From positions 5,062,501-5,126,500 of the forward strand of contig CM028684.1 in the NCBI GenBank assembly GCA_016760335.1: a stretch of DNA of 64,000 nt, written 5' to 3'. A program made the translations under genes and the position numbers. This document shows positions 22,801-33,703 of the stretch, piece by piece (the stretch's first letter is position 1; the number at the start of each line of letters is the position of its first letter). Below the pieces are notes generated by a model. It was not told where the DNA came from. It ran no database searches and saw only the letters and a list, made by a program, of their open reading frames with translations. Source of the DNA: Gastrodia elata. Taxonomy: Eukaryota; Streptophyta; Magnoliopsida; Asparagales; Orchidaceae.

Positions 22801-24042
22801 CTACTATTTGGTGGGTGGACTACTCGGGCCAGTGGCTTGCCCGTTCCTCTGGTGCTAAAGTTTGGATGATTCTGTGGTTGGTTTTGAATGCTTTAGTCTT
22901 TCTCAAGCAGGCTAAATAATTTAGTGTTGATTTGTAATAACACTTCCCTCCTGCAGCTTCTACTTTTTGTTAAGGATTTTTAGTTGCTTCACTCAGCTAA
23001 GTTTGGGTGGTGGAAAAGTCTTAGTCACACGAATGTTTGGTGATGTCATTCCCTACTAGGTTCTGAGATGTGGGTTCTCTTGGGTCTCCCAGGCTTTCTT
23101 TCCTGTCTGGCTTTTCTGGGGGCTGCTTTGTAACCAAATGGCTTCTCAGAAGTGTTTCCTCTGGGGACTATTTGAAGGCTTCCCAGCTCTCTCCTTTCTT
23201 TTTGTTGCTCTGCCAGGATTTGGGTGATGTGGCTATGCTCTCTTTGGTCCCTGCGTTGCCTGAAGAATCATGATTCCTTTCTGGGTTTGCCGCAATTGAT
23301 TGGCAACCTGTCTTGTTCAGTCACTCTGCAGTTTCTAGAAGGACTGATTATTATTTCTCTATCTCTTTTCTGCTGCTTCAACTTCTGCCTCTTCACTTTT
23401 TATAGCCTTCCCTGGCGGCTTTCCTGTTTGGTAAGCAGACGATGGCGAGCTGGCTTTGCTTCAAGCTGCAAGTTTCGATGGTCATTTCTCCAGATTTTGG
23501 TAGGCTATTTTTCATCTTTTTTAAGGAAAATTTTCTGTGGAGTCCTTCTGGTTTTCCTCTGGGGGAAGCTCGTCTAGTTTTGCGTAGCTGTGGCTACTGC
23601 CCACCTTGACCCTCTGCTCTTTGGTCTGCAGTGCTCTTTCAGGCTCAGCACTGCCATGCTGGTTCTTCTTTTCCTGCTCCTAGATGCTCTTCCTAATGGA
23701 TGCCTGCCTGCTCTCTCTGTTATCGGATCTCTCTGGTTCTCTGCTTGGATCCTCTCGGTGATGATCTTTTCTGACTTATGATGCGCAGGATTGGCGCTAG
23801 CTATTTTTTGTTTAAATGAGTTTTGTTACTCTGTTTTGGGTCTTCGGCCTCTCGGGCACTTGTTTGAGTCCGGTTGTGTGGATGTCAACGGTTTTTGCCA
23901 TCGGTTAGGGTGGCTTGTTGTCATCAGGTGATGTAGTGTTCTTTGCTGGTTCCCTGAGGATGGTTGTAATTAGGTCCCAGTGCAATTGTAAAGTTTTATT
24001 TTGATGAAATGAAATCCCAGGCCGAGATGGCATTCACCTAAA

Positions 24043-24766
24043 TATATATATATATATTCATTTCATTTTAGTTATTAATCTGTCAAGAGTAGATTTGATC
24101 ATATTTACTTTAGATATTCCTTTCACTTAGTAGGTTTCATATATACATTGTTTAGCCATTTTTTTGCATCTTTGGATTGAGGTATGATACTTACCTCACA
24201 CCTTATTTAATATTATAATTAAACAATTATAGCTTTTATCCTTTTCCCTTTCAATGCTTTATTTCTCCTAAAATGCTTAGATTGTTTGTGATATTATAAA
24301 ATTTGAATAATAGTAGCCTAAAATACACTTAAATAATTTATTTAATCAGATTTTCTTTTCTTTTGGCTGGGGCCCTGTCATTGTGAAATTGATAATGGAA
24401 GATTCTGAGCTTTTTATTTTATTCTTACTTGTGAGGCTGAGTGTTTATCTTTCTCTTTAGTTAAACTTTTAATGCTTGGTAATAATATAGGTACCCATGT
24501 ATTTTCCTTTACTGTTACTTTATTATGAGTTAAATATAATTTCACTTTATATTATGTATGCATGGATGTTAGAATTTGATACTCTTTTCTTCTGCACTCT
24601 GATATTCTGGTATACTCATTAAGTGAATATTTTATTTGCTTTACTTAGAGCATATCCTTTCCTTGTCAGTGGATTAGGGATGACTATTTCTAATCTAATG
24701 TTATGTGAGGGATTATCCTATGATGAGCACCACTTAATCTTAATTCATAAAGGGACAGCCGCCACA
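24043..24766 (+). mobile_element. Second long LTR, 3' segment
   Basis: The LTR resumes after the LINE and ends GGACAGCCGCCACA. It contains GGCTGGGGCCCTGTCATTGTG (24365-24385), a block reversed at about 38990-39010. Directly after the LTR end there is no primer site but a copia fragment on the other strand, so the original internal region has been replaced. Confidence 0.82.
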
Positions 24767-27065
24767 GATCCACCTTGCACCCTTTGTACCCTGACTCAAA
24801 CATGAACATGTCAAACATCTTGTATCATGGCCTTGGCACTTACATCAAGCCATTTTAGCTCTTCTTGAGCTTGCACAATAACATCATTTTTTTCTTCTAT
24901 TGAGCCTTGTACCCCTCAGGTTGTTGCATGTACAATTATTCTTCCATCTTTTCATGCAGAAACACAATTTTGACATCCATTTGCTCTAGTGCACATCCTC
25001 AACTGCAACATTGTTCAGCACAACCTTGACGGTTATCATCTTCACAACTAGGGCAAAGATCTCATTGTAGTCAACCCCATATCATTGCTAGAAACCTTTT
25101 ACTAAATCTCGCTTTGTATCTTTGGTTTTCATCTGATTCATCCTTCACTCGGTAAACCCATTGTTATGAAGAGCTTTATTCACTAATATTAGAGGCTACC
25201 TTTTCCTATTTGACATGAGTGATGCCTTTAGTCATTCATGGTACCCTCCCACTTGATTGAATCTTTAACTTGAAGCGCTTCTTCAAACCTTTCTGGTTCA
25301 CCACCATCTATTAGCAACAGACAAAATAAAGAAAGTGTGTATCTCTATGAAAATCTTGTTACTCTTTTAGATTTCATCAACATGGGTGTCTATTGTTCAA
25401 CATTAGCACTCTCCTGAGTATTTTCCTACACACTCAAATCTGGCTCAAGCATGTCATCAATCTTTATGTGGCGGGGCTTATTAACTGAAGCAACCTTGGA
25501 ATCATTCCTGATACTAATACAATCTTTGTACAATTTACTTTTTTTAAAAGTGACATCCCTGATTCTAATAACTTTCTGGTTCTAATTGTCTCTAAATCTG
25601 TAACTAAACTTGCTCATGCCATATCAAATAAATGTCTACTTGATCATGTTTGAATTAAGCTTGCTCATAGATCCTACATCAACAGGCATATTGGATGAAC
25701 AACCAAATACCTTGAGGTCATTTAGTTTAACCGCCTTTCCACTCCAAGCCTCCTCAGGGATCCCTTTATTTAAGGGTACGAAAGATCCCCGAATTATCAA
25801 GTAAATAGTTGTGTTAACAGCTTCAACCCAGAATTGTTTTGAGAGACCAGCATGCAATCTCATGTTCCTTGCTCTTTGTGTGATTGGTTTGTTCATCCGC
25901 TATATAATGCCATTTTGATGTGGTAATCTTGGAACCATAAATTCTTTCTTGATACTCCTCAAGGAAAAGAACTCCTTAAACTCCCTATCACATTATTCTC
26001 CCCCATTATAAGATCTTGAGCACTTAAGCTTCAATCTTGTCTCATTCTCCACCAAAGCTAACCACTTTCTAAGCATATCAAACATGTTATATTTATGCCT
26101 TAAACAGTAAACCCATACCTTTCTTTTATGATTATCAATGAAGTTGACAAAATATGTGGCTCCACCTAGGGAAGAAGTAGGAGCTGTCCCCCATACATCC
26201 GTATGCAGCAACTCAAGTTTTCTTCCTTTTAGCTATCTTCCAACTTTGGAGAATGAAACATTCTTCTGCTTTCTCAGCATACAATCTTTATAGAAATAAC
26301 AGCTTATTGACTTTAGTCATTGAACCTTCCTCTTTGACTATAAGAATTTCAAACTCATTTCACTCATATGGTCAAGCTCCCAGTGTCATAGACCTGCCTC
26401 TATCTATTCTGCAACTATAATGAAATTAGATACTTTATTTATTAGGTAAAGTGTACCTTCCATGTTTCCCTATGCACCAATGAGTGCACCCTTGGTGACC
26501 TTCCATGTGTCTCTTGTAAAATTTGTGCTATAGCCTTTTCTAGATAACTAGCTAACAGATTTAAGATTCATCTTTAGACATGGGGACGTGTCGAACATCT
26601 TTGATTTTTCAAACTGTATCGCTTGGTAGTTGAACATCCACTTCACCTCTGCCATTGATATCACATGCCTATTCATCACTAAGAGATATCTTACCCCCCT
26701 TGGTGTAATTCTTGAATGCACCACTAATAGGAATAGCATGAAAGGATGCGCCCGAGTCCACCCCCAGGACTTCGTGTTAACAAGTGAAAGGATCAATGCA
26801 TCATGATCCTCTTCTGCTGAAATATTTTTAGTTGGGTACATAACCTTGCTCCCACCACTTAGCTTCTTTACGATAAGGCATACCTTCTTAAAGTGACCTA
26901 CTTTCCCACAGTTCCAACAATCTAGCTTTGCTTTTCCAGGTCTTAATTTTCTTCGATTTGTATATCTTCCTCTGATTTCAACATTCAATGCCGAAGTAGA
27001 TGCCTCCCAATGGGATCTATCCCACACCTCTTCATTCAACACTACCCTGACAATGTCATCGAAGT
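24767..27065 (-). pseudogene. Copia gag-protease-integrase-RT remnant, copy A
   Basis: Reading on the minus strand from 27065: the end of gag with an intact zinc knuckle CWNCGKVGHFKKVC (26878-26919); protease with DSGA (26747-26758); integrase with HTDVWG and YFVNFIDNHKRKVWVY (about 26100-26210), where the second catalytic Asp is Tyr (RSYNGGE); the integrase C-terminal part with LSKQFWVEAVNTTIYLI and VFGCS (25640-25890); the linker and start of RT (25330-25600); and a scrap of KKSxYGLK near 24850-24880. Most of RT and all RNase H are missing. It is broken by frameshifts and stops. It abuts a gypsy LTR end at 24766, and copy B is at 30027-32330. Confidence 0.9.
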
Positions 27066-27080
27066 GTGGTACATTCCTAT

Positions 27081-27861
27081 TGTATAAGTTGGTATTTTTC
27101 ATTAGGACACAGATGTGCCCGTTGTGGCGTGCTGCGGTGCACAGCGGCGATTTCATCTTTGAAAAGTCGGAATAGTAACTGTTATATTAAATTACATATA
27201 GTCTGTAATAATAATCAAAAATACTGCCGTGGCGTGCCATGGCGTGCTGTGGCGGTTGAATATTTGAAAACACAGAATATTTATTGTTCCATTAGTTCAC
27301 ATAAAGTTTGTATAAATAATTGGAAATGCCACCGCGGCGCTGTGGCACGCAGTGGCGGTAAACTTTTCGAGAATGCAGAATAGTAACTATTCAATTAGTT
27401 CATATAAAGTTCTTAAAGATTAATTAAATATGTCATCGTGGTGCGCTGTGGCGCACCGCTGCAAGCTACAGCGATTTTGTTCCAGGTCAATGCAGATCCT
27501 TATTGGGCATAGCGCGCTACAGTGGTTTATTTTAAGAGAAGGCGGACTTTGCACTGTTCAATTATTCCGTATAAGGATCTTATTTGTCTCCAGGGAAATG
27601 ACACTGAGGCGCGCAGTAGCGGGTTTCCTTCCAGGTCCTCCGGTATACTTCTAGATGAGGGATTTTGATGGGGCGCCATGACGTGCCGTGGCGCGCCACG
27701 GTGCGCTACAGCGGTTTTCACCCATAATTCAGTTATTCAGCTCATAGTTCCCATTTCTTCATTTTTCTGCAAAGGTATGATTTTCACTCAAAGTATATGG
27801 ATATGAATGATGATTTGAATGCTAAAACACTACATTTTTGCTATAAATTTTGTATACATCA
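27081..27861 (-). mobile_element. Truncated solo LTR in copy B
   Basis: It corresponds to 17991-18784 of the solo LTR and includes the GC-rich cluster (27115-27720). It ends GTATACATCA and is followed by the CTCAC target-site copy at 27862-27866. The left target-site copy and the TATA-containing part are absent because the duplication boundary falls inside the LTR. Confidence 0.85.
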
Positions 27862-27866
27862 CTCAC

Positions 27867-29200
27867 CTTATGACCTCCATAAGTTAACTAAATTAGAAAA
27901 TGAAGATAGTTAAGATTTCTTAATAATAATTCTTAAATTATTCATTCTTATCCTAAGTCATTCTTTAGGAATTTTTTCTTAATAACTTATCCATATTGCC
28001 ACCTAGGACTTTCTTCCTTAGGAATTAGTTTTAGAGATTTAGTTTAGAGTTCATTCATTGAACAAATAGGTTACTCAATAGATTAATCTCTAGTTTCATT
28101 AGTTTCTAGAATTTCATCTTTTATTTATGAATATTTTGTATTTTTAACATTAGTCTAAGTTTAGAGATTCATCTTATTTTACTTGACTTTGCTTAATAAG
28201 ATAGCCTTAATTTGTAGTTTGTGAGAATTGGGATTTAAATAATAGCCTTTAGTATCACCTATTGGATTAAGAGGTTAAGCCCTAATATTCGAAGTTTAAC
28301 TCTTAATCTCTCAATCTTAATTTATATTAATCATGTTTGGCTGAGAATTATTTAAATAATTTAATTAAGACAATTGATTTATTATTCAATTTATACAAGT
28401 GTCATTGATTGAAATATGTTAGAACTTGATTAGTTCTAATTGCCTTAAACATTATAAGACCGATATTTTGAGTTTATACTTGATAATTGAATATTGGAGA
28501 TATTAAGCTTGTATCCTCTCAGAGTAACTAGAATGAACTAAATTAGAAAATAAGTGTTTTCACAGAGTTTTATATAGTGCCATTTATATATTGTCTTATA
28601 TGCTTTGCTATTTTGTTTTGTACCTTTATATTTGTGACATAAAAGGTGAAACATAAAAAATTTTATGAATACTCTATGTTAGCTTTGAAAAAATTTATAA
28701 AGGCATATTCATTAATAATTAAATAAAAGTAAATAAAGATGAAAATTCATAAATTTATATAGTATTTGAAATGGAATTTGTCCTACTTAGCATGCCTCTA
28801 TAGTATTATTTCACTTGTTGAGATTCTGATGCATTTTAGTGCCCAGGTGTTTGATCATGGAGGATATATATATATTTGAGTTGATGATATTTCCTAGGTT
28901 TTTGAACCTAGATGATGATATGCTATTTTTTTCAATGGACCTGTTGATCTATGCTGTTTGATCTTAGATGCTTCAGAAGATTATTTAGTGGCTAAATGAG
29001 CTGCCATTTTTCTATTATGATAGTCTAAGTAGGCATATATCTATATGGGATAGCATATTTTCACTATATTTCCAGTTTGGTATATTTTTCAGTATTTAAT
29101 GGACATTTATGAAGTTATAGTAGTTTCATCATTTATTTATATGCTCGGCAATTATTAATTTCATAAAAGAGCATGTTTGGATGCTAGTCTTTTTTTTCAT

Positions 29201-29255
<55 letters not shown>

Positions 29256-30026
29256 TTTCATTTTAGTTATTAATCAATGAAGAGTAGATTTGATCATATT
29301 TACTTTGGATGTTCCTTTCACTTAGTAGGTTTCATACACACATTGTTTAACCATTTTTTGCATCTTTTGATTGAGATTGTTACTTACCTCACACCTTGTT
29401 TAATGGTATAATTAAACAATTATAGCTTTTATCCTTTTCCCTTTCAATGTTTTATTTTTCCTAAAATACTTAGGTTATTTGTGATATTATAAAATTTAAA
29501 TAATATTAGCCTAAAATATACTTAGATAATTTGTCTAATCAAATTCTCTTTTCTTTTGGCTGGGGCCCTATCATTGAGAAACTTATAATGAAAGATGCTG
29601 AGCTTTTTGAGATGGTTGGGTCTTCTGAGGAGCTTGTTCAAGAGGAGGAGTATGCTGTTGAGGACCATTAGTTTTATTTTATTCTTACTTATGAGACTGA
29701 GTGTTTATCTTTCTCCTTAGTTAAACTTTTAATGCTTTGTAATAATACAGGTACCCATGTATCTTCCTTTATTGCTACTTTATTCTGAGTTAAATGTCAT
29801 TTCACTTTATATTATGTATACATGGATGTTAGAATTTGATACTCTTTTCTTCTGCTCTCTGATATTCTAGTATACTCATTTAGTGAATATTTTATTTGCT
29901 TTACTTAGAGTATATCCTTTCCTTCTCAGTGGATTAGGGATGACTATTTCTAATCTAATGTTATGTGAGGGATTACCCCATGAAGACCACCACTTAATCT
30001 TAGTTGATAAAGGGACGGCCGCCACA
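27867..30026 (+). mobile_element. Long LTR segment in copy B, without LINE
   Basis: Uninterrupted equivalent of 18790-20212 plus 24043-24766. It carries the (AT)n tract (29203-29252) at the position where copy A has the LINE, and ends GGACGGCCGCCACA. It keeps an extra stretch near 29600-29670 (GAGATGGTTGGGTCTTC, GAGGAGCTTGTTCAAGAGG) missing from copy A. Confidence 0.85.
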
Positions 30027-32330
30027 GATCCACCTAGCACCTTCTGTACCCAGACTCAAACATGAGCATGTCAAATATCTTGTATCATGGCCTTGACACT
30101 TACTTCAAGCCATCATAGCTCTTCTTGAGCTTGCACAATGGCTTAATTTTTTTTTCTATTGAGCCATGAACCCCTCAGGTTGTTGCATGTACAATTGTTC
30201 TTCCAACTTTTCATGTGGAAACATAGTTTTGACATTTATTTGCTCTAGATACATATCCTCAACTGCAACATTATTCAGCACAACCTTGATGGTGATCATC
30301 TTCATAACTAGGGCAAAGATCTCATTGTAGTCTACCCCATATCATTGCTAGAAACTTTTACTACCAATATCGCTTTGTATCTTTGGCTTTCATCTGATTC
30401 ATCATTCACCTAGTAAACCCATTTGTTATAAAGAGCTTTATTCACTAATAGTAGAGGCTACCTTATCCTATTTGACATGAGTGATGCCTTTAATCATTCA
30501 TAGTACCATCCCACTTGATTGAATCTTCAACTTGAAGCACTTCTTCAAACCTTTCTGGTTCACCACCATCTATTAACAACAGACAAAATATAGAACGTGT
30601 GTATCTCTGTGGCAATCTTGCGACTCTTTTAGATTTCATCAACTTGGGTGTTTGTTGTTCAACATTAACACTCTCCTGAGTATTTTCCTGCACACTCAAA
30701 TCTGGCTCAAGCATGTCATCAATCTTTATGTGGCGGGGCTTATTAACTGAAGTAACCTTGGAATCATTCCTGATACTAATACAATCTTTGTACATTTCAC
30801 TTTTATTGAAAGTGACATCCCTGATTCTAATAACTTTTTGGTTCTGATTGTCTATGAATTTATAACTGAACTTGCTCATGCCATATCCAATAAATGTCTA
30901 CTTGATCTTGTTTGCATTAAGCTTGCTCATAGATCCTGCATCAACAGGCATATAGGATGAACAACAAAATATCTTGAGGTGGTTTAGTTTGACCTCCTTT
31001 CCACTCTAAGCCTCCTCAGGGATCCCTTTATTTAAGGGTACGAAAGATCCCCGAATTATCAAGTTAATAGTTATATTAACAGCTTCAACCCAGAACTATT
31101 TTGAGAGACCTGCATGCAATCTCATGCTCCTTTCTCTTTGTGTGAATGGTCTATTCATCCGCTATACAATACCATTTTGATGTGGTAATCTTGGGACTAT
31201 AAATTCTTTTTTGATACCCCTCAAGGAATAGAACTACTTGAACTCCCTATCACATTATTCTCCGTCATTATCGGATCTTAAGCACTCATGCTTTAATCTC
31301 CTCTCATTCTCCACTGAAGCTCACCACTTTCTAGGCATATCAAACACGTTAGATTTATGTCTTAAATAGTAAACCCATACCATTCTTTTATGATTATCAA
31401 TGAAGTTGATTAAATATGTAGCTCCACCAAGGGAAGAAGTAGGAGCTGGCCCCCATACATCCGTATGCAGGAACTCAAGTTTTCTTCCTTTTAGCTCTAT
31501 TCCAACTTTGGAGAATGAAACATTCTTCTGTTTTCTTAGCACACAATCTTTATAGAAATAACAGCTTACTGACTTTAGTCATTGGACCTTCCTCTTTGAC
31601 TAAAAGAATTTCAAACTCATTTCACTCATATGGTTAAGCTCCCGATGTCATAGAACTGTGTCTATCTATTCTACAACTGTAAAGGAATTAGATACTTTAT
31701 TTATTAGGTAAAGGGTACCTTCCATGTTTCCCTATGCAGCAATGAGTGCACCCTTGGTGACCTTCCATGTGTCTCTTGCAAAATATGTGCTACAACCTTT
31801 TCTAGATAACTAGCTAATAGATTTAAGATTCATCTTTAGACTGTCCAACACCTTTGAGTTTTTAAACTGCATCGCTTGGTAGCTGAACATCCACTTCACC
31901 TCTGCCATTGATATCACATGCCTATTCACCACCAAGAGAAATCTTACCCCCCTTGGTGTAGTTCTTGAATGCACCACTAATAGGAATAGCATGAAAGGAT
32001 GCGCCCGAGTCCACCCCCAAGACTTCATGTTAACAAGCGAAAGGATCAATGCATCATAATCCTCTTCTGCTGAAATATTTATAGTGGGGTACATAACCTT
32101 GCTTCCACCACTTGGCTTCTTTAAGGTAAGGCATACCTTCTTAAAGTGACCTACTTTCCACAGTTCCAACAATTCAGCTTTGCTTTTCCAGATCTTGATT
32201 TTCTTCGATTTGTATATCTTCCTCTGATTTCAACATTCAATGTCGAACTAGACGCCTGCCCATGGGATCTATCCCACACCTCTTCATTCAACACTAGCAC
32301 GACAATGTCATCGAAGTTCGATGACACATT
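30027..32330 (-). pseudogene. Copia gag-protease-integrase-RT remnant, copy B
   Basis: It has the same domain order as copy A. The zinc knuckle (about 32131-32171) has lost one base, giving a frameshift. Protease DSGA is at 32000-32011. Integrase retains the second Asp (RSDNDGE near 31270), which copy A has lost. The RT start (30490-30879) reads IRIRDVTFNKSEM and ends with the EPERFEEVLQVEDSIKW block typical of copia RT entry. Beyond 32317, where copy A stops, this copy continues for about 55 bp to a probable LTR end, so it shows the original flank. Confidence 0.9.
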
Positions 32331-32371
32331 TCGTGAAGAATTACTGATGGGGGTAACTAGCCCATCCCAAC

Positions 32372-32749
32372 TGTTGGTAAATTAAAGCACTAAGAACTTC
32401 CAACACACAATATTCGCAGCGGAAGCGATATGATAAACTGCGCTCTCTTCGATTGAGGATCGGGGTTGTGTTGAAGATTACCAAGCAACTTGAAATCATA
32501 AAACAACAAGAATAAAATTAGTACATGCATTCAAAAGATTACAGCCCACAAAACATCGAAATACCAAAGTTTACGTAGAAAACTCAAGAATGAGAAAAGT
32601 TACGAAGCCACACTACTGAAAATTTCATTATAAAGACTTGAAGGTTACAAAGTTTCAAAGAGCTTATCTCCTTAGTGAAAATACACTAGCTCTTACTCTA
32701 ATATGGAGAGGAGAAGAAGCAGCCACCACGAGGAGTCTCCCCTCCAACA
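32372..32749 (-). mobile_element. Probable copia 5' LTR
   Basis: The stretch runs TGTTGG...CCAACA, the usual copia LTR ends, over 378 bp. It sits just upstream (minus sense) of the copia gag remnant, with about 40 bp between. The N-terminal part of gag is missing, so an internal deletion joins leader to gag end. The primer site is not recognisable, and no second LTR was found to confirm the boundaries. Confidence 0.45.
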
Positions 32750-33173
32750 TACAAGGAATATCTTGCACAACAGCTTCCTACTTGCGAGGTATAAAAGAGG
32801 ATCAGCTTGAGAATGAGGGGAGTTGTTCTGCTAAGTGACACGAAGAAAAACAACTTGCTTGCAATTTCTAAGTAGCATTCTCATTGTTATTTTGAGTGAT
32901 AGAAGGCATAGCGGAATAAGATCGACACCAGCTTGCGATTCCTAGTATCGTCATTGACATACTTCTCAATCCTATATCACCACAATGCAACGAAGCTACG
33001 CTTAACATTTGAAGAAATTTAGAAGAAAAATATGTAAATAAACATATGAAGGTAGCCTGAAATCCAAGGCTTAAATACAATATCTCGAGTACGGGAACGG
33101 GCAGGAAACAATTGGTTTGTTCTCAGACTTAGACAAGGATGGAAAGAAGGAATGCAGAAAATATGTGAAATTG
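32750..33173. other. Unassigned sequence 3' of the calmodulin-like gene
   Basis: No domain or repeat recognised. It would hold the 3' untranslated region of the minus-strand gene. A plus-strand TATAAAAG at about 32790 has no gene attached that I can support. Confidence 0.4.
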
Positions 33174-33614
33174 TCAGCCATGGCGAGATACAGATAGCGG
33201 ATTAAGGGAGAGGAATCGCAGGAGATCGTGGAGGCCAATGGCGGCGGAGGAATGGTCGGAAGCGGCAGAACTTATCATGTCGAGGACGTGGTCATCACTG
33301 GCTGGAATTCCGACGGAGGACAAATAACTCTTGAGGTCGTGGAATCCCACCTTTCCGTCGCCGTCGCTGTCCATCATTCGAAAAACCTCCTCCATGATTC
33401 CAGCGCCATCGTCGTCGGCGGGGAGCATGCCCTCGAATTCGTCGAACTCGACGAAGCCGTTCTTGTCTACATCTGCGGCCGAGATCATCGCCGCCAGCAC
33501 ATCATTGGACGCTTGAGCATAGCCGGACGAGAAGAAGGCGTGCAGGTCTTCCAGGCTAATGCGCCCGTCTCCGTTTGCATCCAGCACGTCAAAGGCTGAA
33601 CGCATTTCTCGCAT
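33174..33614 (-). CDS. Calmodulin-like EF-hand calcium-binding protein
   Basis: A 146-residue, intronless protein made almost entirely of EF-hands, the usual size and layout of plant calmodulin-like (CML) proteins, which bind Ca2+ and relay it to target proteins in cytosol or nucleus. Loops are at about residues 12-23 (DANGDGRISLED), 48-59 (DVDKNGFVEFDE) and 82-93 (DSDGDGKVGFHD). A fourth, at about 119-130 (SDHSSAAIGLHD), lacks the calcium-ligating positions and is probably inactive. Loops 1 and 3 have Asp instead of Glu at position 12. The start chosen is ATG at 33612-33614; an in-frame TGA at 33687-33689 and no earlier in-frame ATG exclude an upstream start, and a second ATG three codons on is possible. 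It is GC-richer than its neighbours and has no stops or frameshifts, unlike all nearby retroelement genes. The exact CML subgroup and target are unknown. Confidence 0.9.
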   Translation of the reverse strand: MREMRSAFDVLDANGDGRISLEDLHAFFSSGYAQASNDVLAAMISAADVDKNGFVEFDEFEGMLPADDDGAGIMEEVFRMMDSDGDGKVGFHDLKSYLSSVGIPASDDHVLDMISSAASDHSSAAIGLHDLLRFLSLNPLSVSRHG

Positions 33615-33694
33615 TTCTTTTTTCTTGGGCAGTTTTTGGACTGGCCCTTGATTCAGACAAGAGGCATATACATAGGTGCTCACCACTCATGCTC

Positions 33695-33703
33695 TATTTA
33701 TAG
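33695..33703 (-). promoter_or_regulatory. TATA box of the calmodulin-like gene
   Basis: The minus-strand sequence CTATAAATA lies about 81 bp upstream of the chosen ATG. Transcription would start near 33665-33670, giving a short leader. An out-of-frame ATG at 33690 would then lie upstream of the transcript. Confidence 0.7.

Larger units (their letters stand above)
20213..24042 (+). mobile_element. 5'-truncated plant LINE (L1-like non-LTR retrotransposon)
   Basis: The insert is flanked by ATATATATTCATTTCA at about 20197-20212 and about 24048-24064. The duplicate copy near 29235-29268 has this sequence once, as an empty site. The left end starts in the linker before the reverse transcriptase domain, with no endonuclease, as expected from 5' truncation during target-primed reverse transcription. 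Order: RT ORF, a zinc-binding RT-associated region (about 22220-22460), then about 1.2 kb of T/C-rich 3' sequence ending GAAATCCCAGGCCGAG and CATTCACC. There is no clear poly(A) tail; the right end merges with the AT tract. Local GC content is higher than in the surrounding LTR. Confidence 0.93.
27066..32317 (+). repeat. Direct tandem duplicate (copy B) of about 17980-27065
   Basis: Positions 17991 and 27081 align, and alignment runs to 27065 and 32317. Copy B is 5252 bp. Copy A is about 9.09 kb, longer by about 3.84 kb, the size of the LINE plus its duplicated target. Copy A spans parts of three unrelated units (solo LTR, long LTR, copia), and copy B repeats the same joins, so this is a segmental duplication and not independent insertions. 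The repeat junction is at about 27061-27075. By eye the copies differ at roughly 5-10% of sites; this was not computed. Confidence 0.92.

Noticed and set aside
23070..23781. Three consecutive Leu/Phe/Ser-rich frames after the LINE ORF, resembling membrane proteins
   Set aside because: They lie in the pyrimidine-rich 3' region of the LINE; hydrophobicity follows from T-rich codons, and no family is recognisable.
32638..32838. Plus-strand frame near the copia LTR
   Set aside because: It overlaps the probable minus-strand LTR and its flank; no domain, and composition fits non-coding DNA.
33228..33599. Plus-strand frame of 123 codons opposite the calmodulin-like gene
   Set aside because: The minus-strand frame has clear EF-hand loops; the plus frame is its shadow in GC-rich coding DNA.
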